Shown piece after piece: positions 5,266-5,679 of a stretch of DNA of 5,679 nt. The position numbers and the translations under genes were made by a program. The notes under the pieces are model-generated. The model did not search any database, was not told the origin of the DNA, and worked only from the letters and a program-made list of their open reading frames with translations. Every line of letters starts with the position of its first letter. Positions within the stretch are counted from its first letter, which is position 1. This DNA is from Coleofasciculus sp. S288 (GTDB taxonomy: Bacteria; Cyanobacteriota; Cyanobacteriia; Cyanobacteriales; Coleofasciculaceae): assembly GCA_020216575.1 (NCBI GenBank), contig JAIUYC010000338.1, forward strand, positions 1 to 5,679, read 5' to 3'.

Positions 5266-5340
5266 ATGCATTTAGCTAGAAAAATTACTATTTGTGCTGC
5301 CTCCAGGTCATTCAGTTGCAGCCTAGCGTCAGCGCGGTGA
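5266..5340 (+). CDS. Short ORF behind a strong Shine-Dalgarno, probably a decayed gene start
   Basis: ATG 5266 follows AGGGAG by five bases and opens a 24-residue ORF, MHLARKITICAASRSFSCSL then ASAR, ending in TGA at 5338-5340. The first part (HLARKITICAAS) resembles the basic and small-residue start of a secretion signal. A base change of frame near 5300-5310 would continue it as IQLQPSVSAV, which looks like a signal peptide end with an A-x-A-like cleavage site. The MITE begins 4 bp after the stop. Either this is a true short leader peptide or the remnant of a small exported protein gene. I do not recognise a product. Confidence 0.3.
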   Translation: MHLARKITICAASRSFSCSLASAR

Positions 5341-5344
5341 CAAG

Positions 5345-5439
5345 TCAGGACTTACGCAAAGAAAGTCTCTAAACCACCAGTTGTAGGGACACGATATATC
5401 GTGTCCCTACCAGATGTAGCGTCTGTGCGTAAGTCCTGA
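5345..5439. mobile_element. 95-bp MITE-like element with 14-bp terminal inverted repeats
   Basis: Terminal repeats TCAGGACTTACGCA (5345-5358) and TGCGTAAGTCCTGA (5426-5439) are perfect over 14 bp. Between them lies a perfect 28-bp palindrome. The element has no coding capacity, so it would depend on a transposase elsewhere that recognises these ends. I recognise the terminal sequence as a recurring cyanobacterial one. No clean target duplication is visible; GTGA occurs at 5337-5340 and 5441-5444 but is not flush with the ends. Confidence 0.8.
5383..5410. repeat. Perfect 28-bp palindrome at the core of the MITE
   Basis: The left arm GTAGGGACACGATA (5383-5396) is followed directly by its exact reverse complement (5397-5410), with no spacer. 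As RNA or single strand this would form a very stable hairpin, and it could end transcription or block DNA polymerase. This core also recurs between cyanobacterial genes, to my recollection. Confidence 0.85.
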
Positions 5440-5496
5440 AGTGATGGTAACCATCCGGGGTTCCCAATATTTTAAACTTATTTAGTTTTAAACGTC

Positions 5497-5679
5497 TTAA
5501 ATAAACGTCATTCTCACTCGCACTAACAAATCATTCAAATTAGCTTTACAAGACGGTATCTCTGGAAGCTGACTAGACTCAGAAGCCTCCTGTAATTCAC
5601 TACCAAAGCGCTGATACTCATTTCGATGGAATGCTACATTAGCCTGCTCCAGGAAGGATTTTTCTCCTCCTTCAATCTT
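5497..5679 (-). CDS. C-terminal part of an unnamed protein, possibly a predicted nucleotidyltransferase (partial)
   Basis: The minus strand is open from the window edge to a TAA at 5497-5499 and gives 60 residues starting KIEGGEKSFLEQANVAFHRN. The end reads SSQLPEIPSCKANLNDLLVR followed by VRMTFI. The pattern LPE-x-P-x5-LN-x-LL-x-R resembles my memory of the C-terminus of predicted nucleotidyltransferases (COG3541-like), whose catalytic GSR and Asp residues would lie outside the window. The first 30 residues look like a charged helix. Codon use and an unbroken frame support a real gene. It ends 57 bp from the MITE and runs in the same direction as gene A, about 780 bp upstream of it. An AT-rich imperfect hairpin near 5470-5492 lies just after the stop. 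Confidence 0.6.
   Translation of the reverse strand, partial: KIEGGEKSFLEQANVAFHRNEYQRFGSELQEASESSQLPEIPSCKANLNDLLVRVRMTFI

Larger units (their letters stand above)
4719..5496. other. 778-bp AT-rich intergenic region with signals on both strands
   Basis: No full-length gene lies here. Nearest gene A is a 5' leader with a near-palindrome TACAC-C-GTGTA (4743-4753) and the promoter at 4831-4860. Positions about 4861-5045 are AT-rich and I see nothing definite in them. From 5048 rightward come plus-strand promoter-like bases, a structured leader, a short ORF and a MITE. Both flanking genes are on the minus strand, so the plus-strand signals serve something inside this gap. Confidence 0.7.

Overview
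The window reads as chromosomal DNA of a filamentous cyanobacterium. Four copies of the HIP1 octamer GCGATCGC lie within 5.7 kb, at 82-89, 1472-1479, 3847-3854 and 4640-4647. Heptanucleotide STRR-type tandem repeats sit between genes. A MITE-like element has the termini TCAGGACTTACGCA. The two glycosyltransferases resemble HpsE, the hormogonium-polysaccharide glycosyltransferase known from filamentous cyanobacteria. The taxon and family names come from recognition, not from a search.

Layout from left to right. Positions 1-75 hold the 3' end of a plus-strand gene, possibly an alpha/beta hydrolase of the dienelactone hydrolase type. It converges on a four-gene minus-strand block. In transcription order that block is: glycosyltransferase A (4718 to 3654), glycosyltransferase B (3546 to 2587), an alkaline-phosphatase-superfamily phosphodiesterase (2364 to 700) and a short hexapeptide acyltransferase (684 to 151). 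A and B are tandem paralogues, aligned without gaps over 310 residues at about 59 % identity by hand count. Together the block looks like a polysaccharide assembly and decoration module. A and B would add sugars on the cytoplasmic side of the membrane. The acyltransferase would O-acetylate, if it still works. The phosphodiesterase would act on a phosphorylated or nucleotide-linked intermediate. Which polysaccharide is made cannot be read here.

The genes are separated by repeat-rich gaps. The gap between A and B carries an STRR array inside an inverted repeat. The gap between B and the phosphodiesterase carries a dispersed repeat and a possible promoter. In two genes, A and the acyltransferase, the stop codon and last residues are made of STRR heptamers. 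The acyltransferase also appears to lack the middle of its beta-helix, including the expected catalytic histidine, and has a perfect hairpin over its start codon.

The gap at 4719-5496 is the least ordinary part. It holds a good minus-strand promoter for gene A. On the plus strand it holds an RNA-like leader (about 5143-5260) with two mutually exclusive pairings, one of which covers a strong Shine-Dalgarno. A 24-codon ORF (5266-5340) follows and is cut short just before a 95-bp MITE (5345-5439). This looks like a riboswitch-like control element whose target gene has decayed or was interrupted. The window ends in the 3' part of another minus-strand gene (5497 to beyond 5679), possibly a predicted nucleotidyltransferase.
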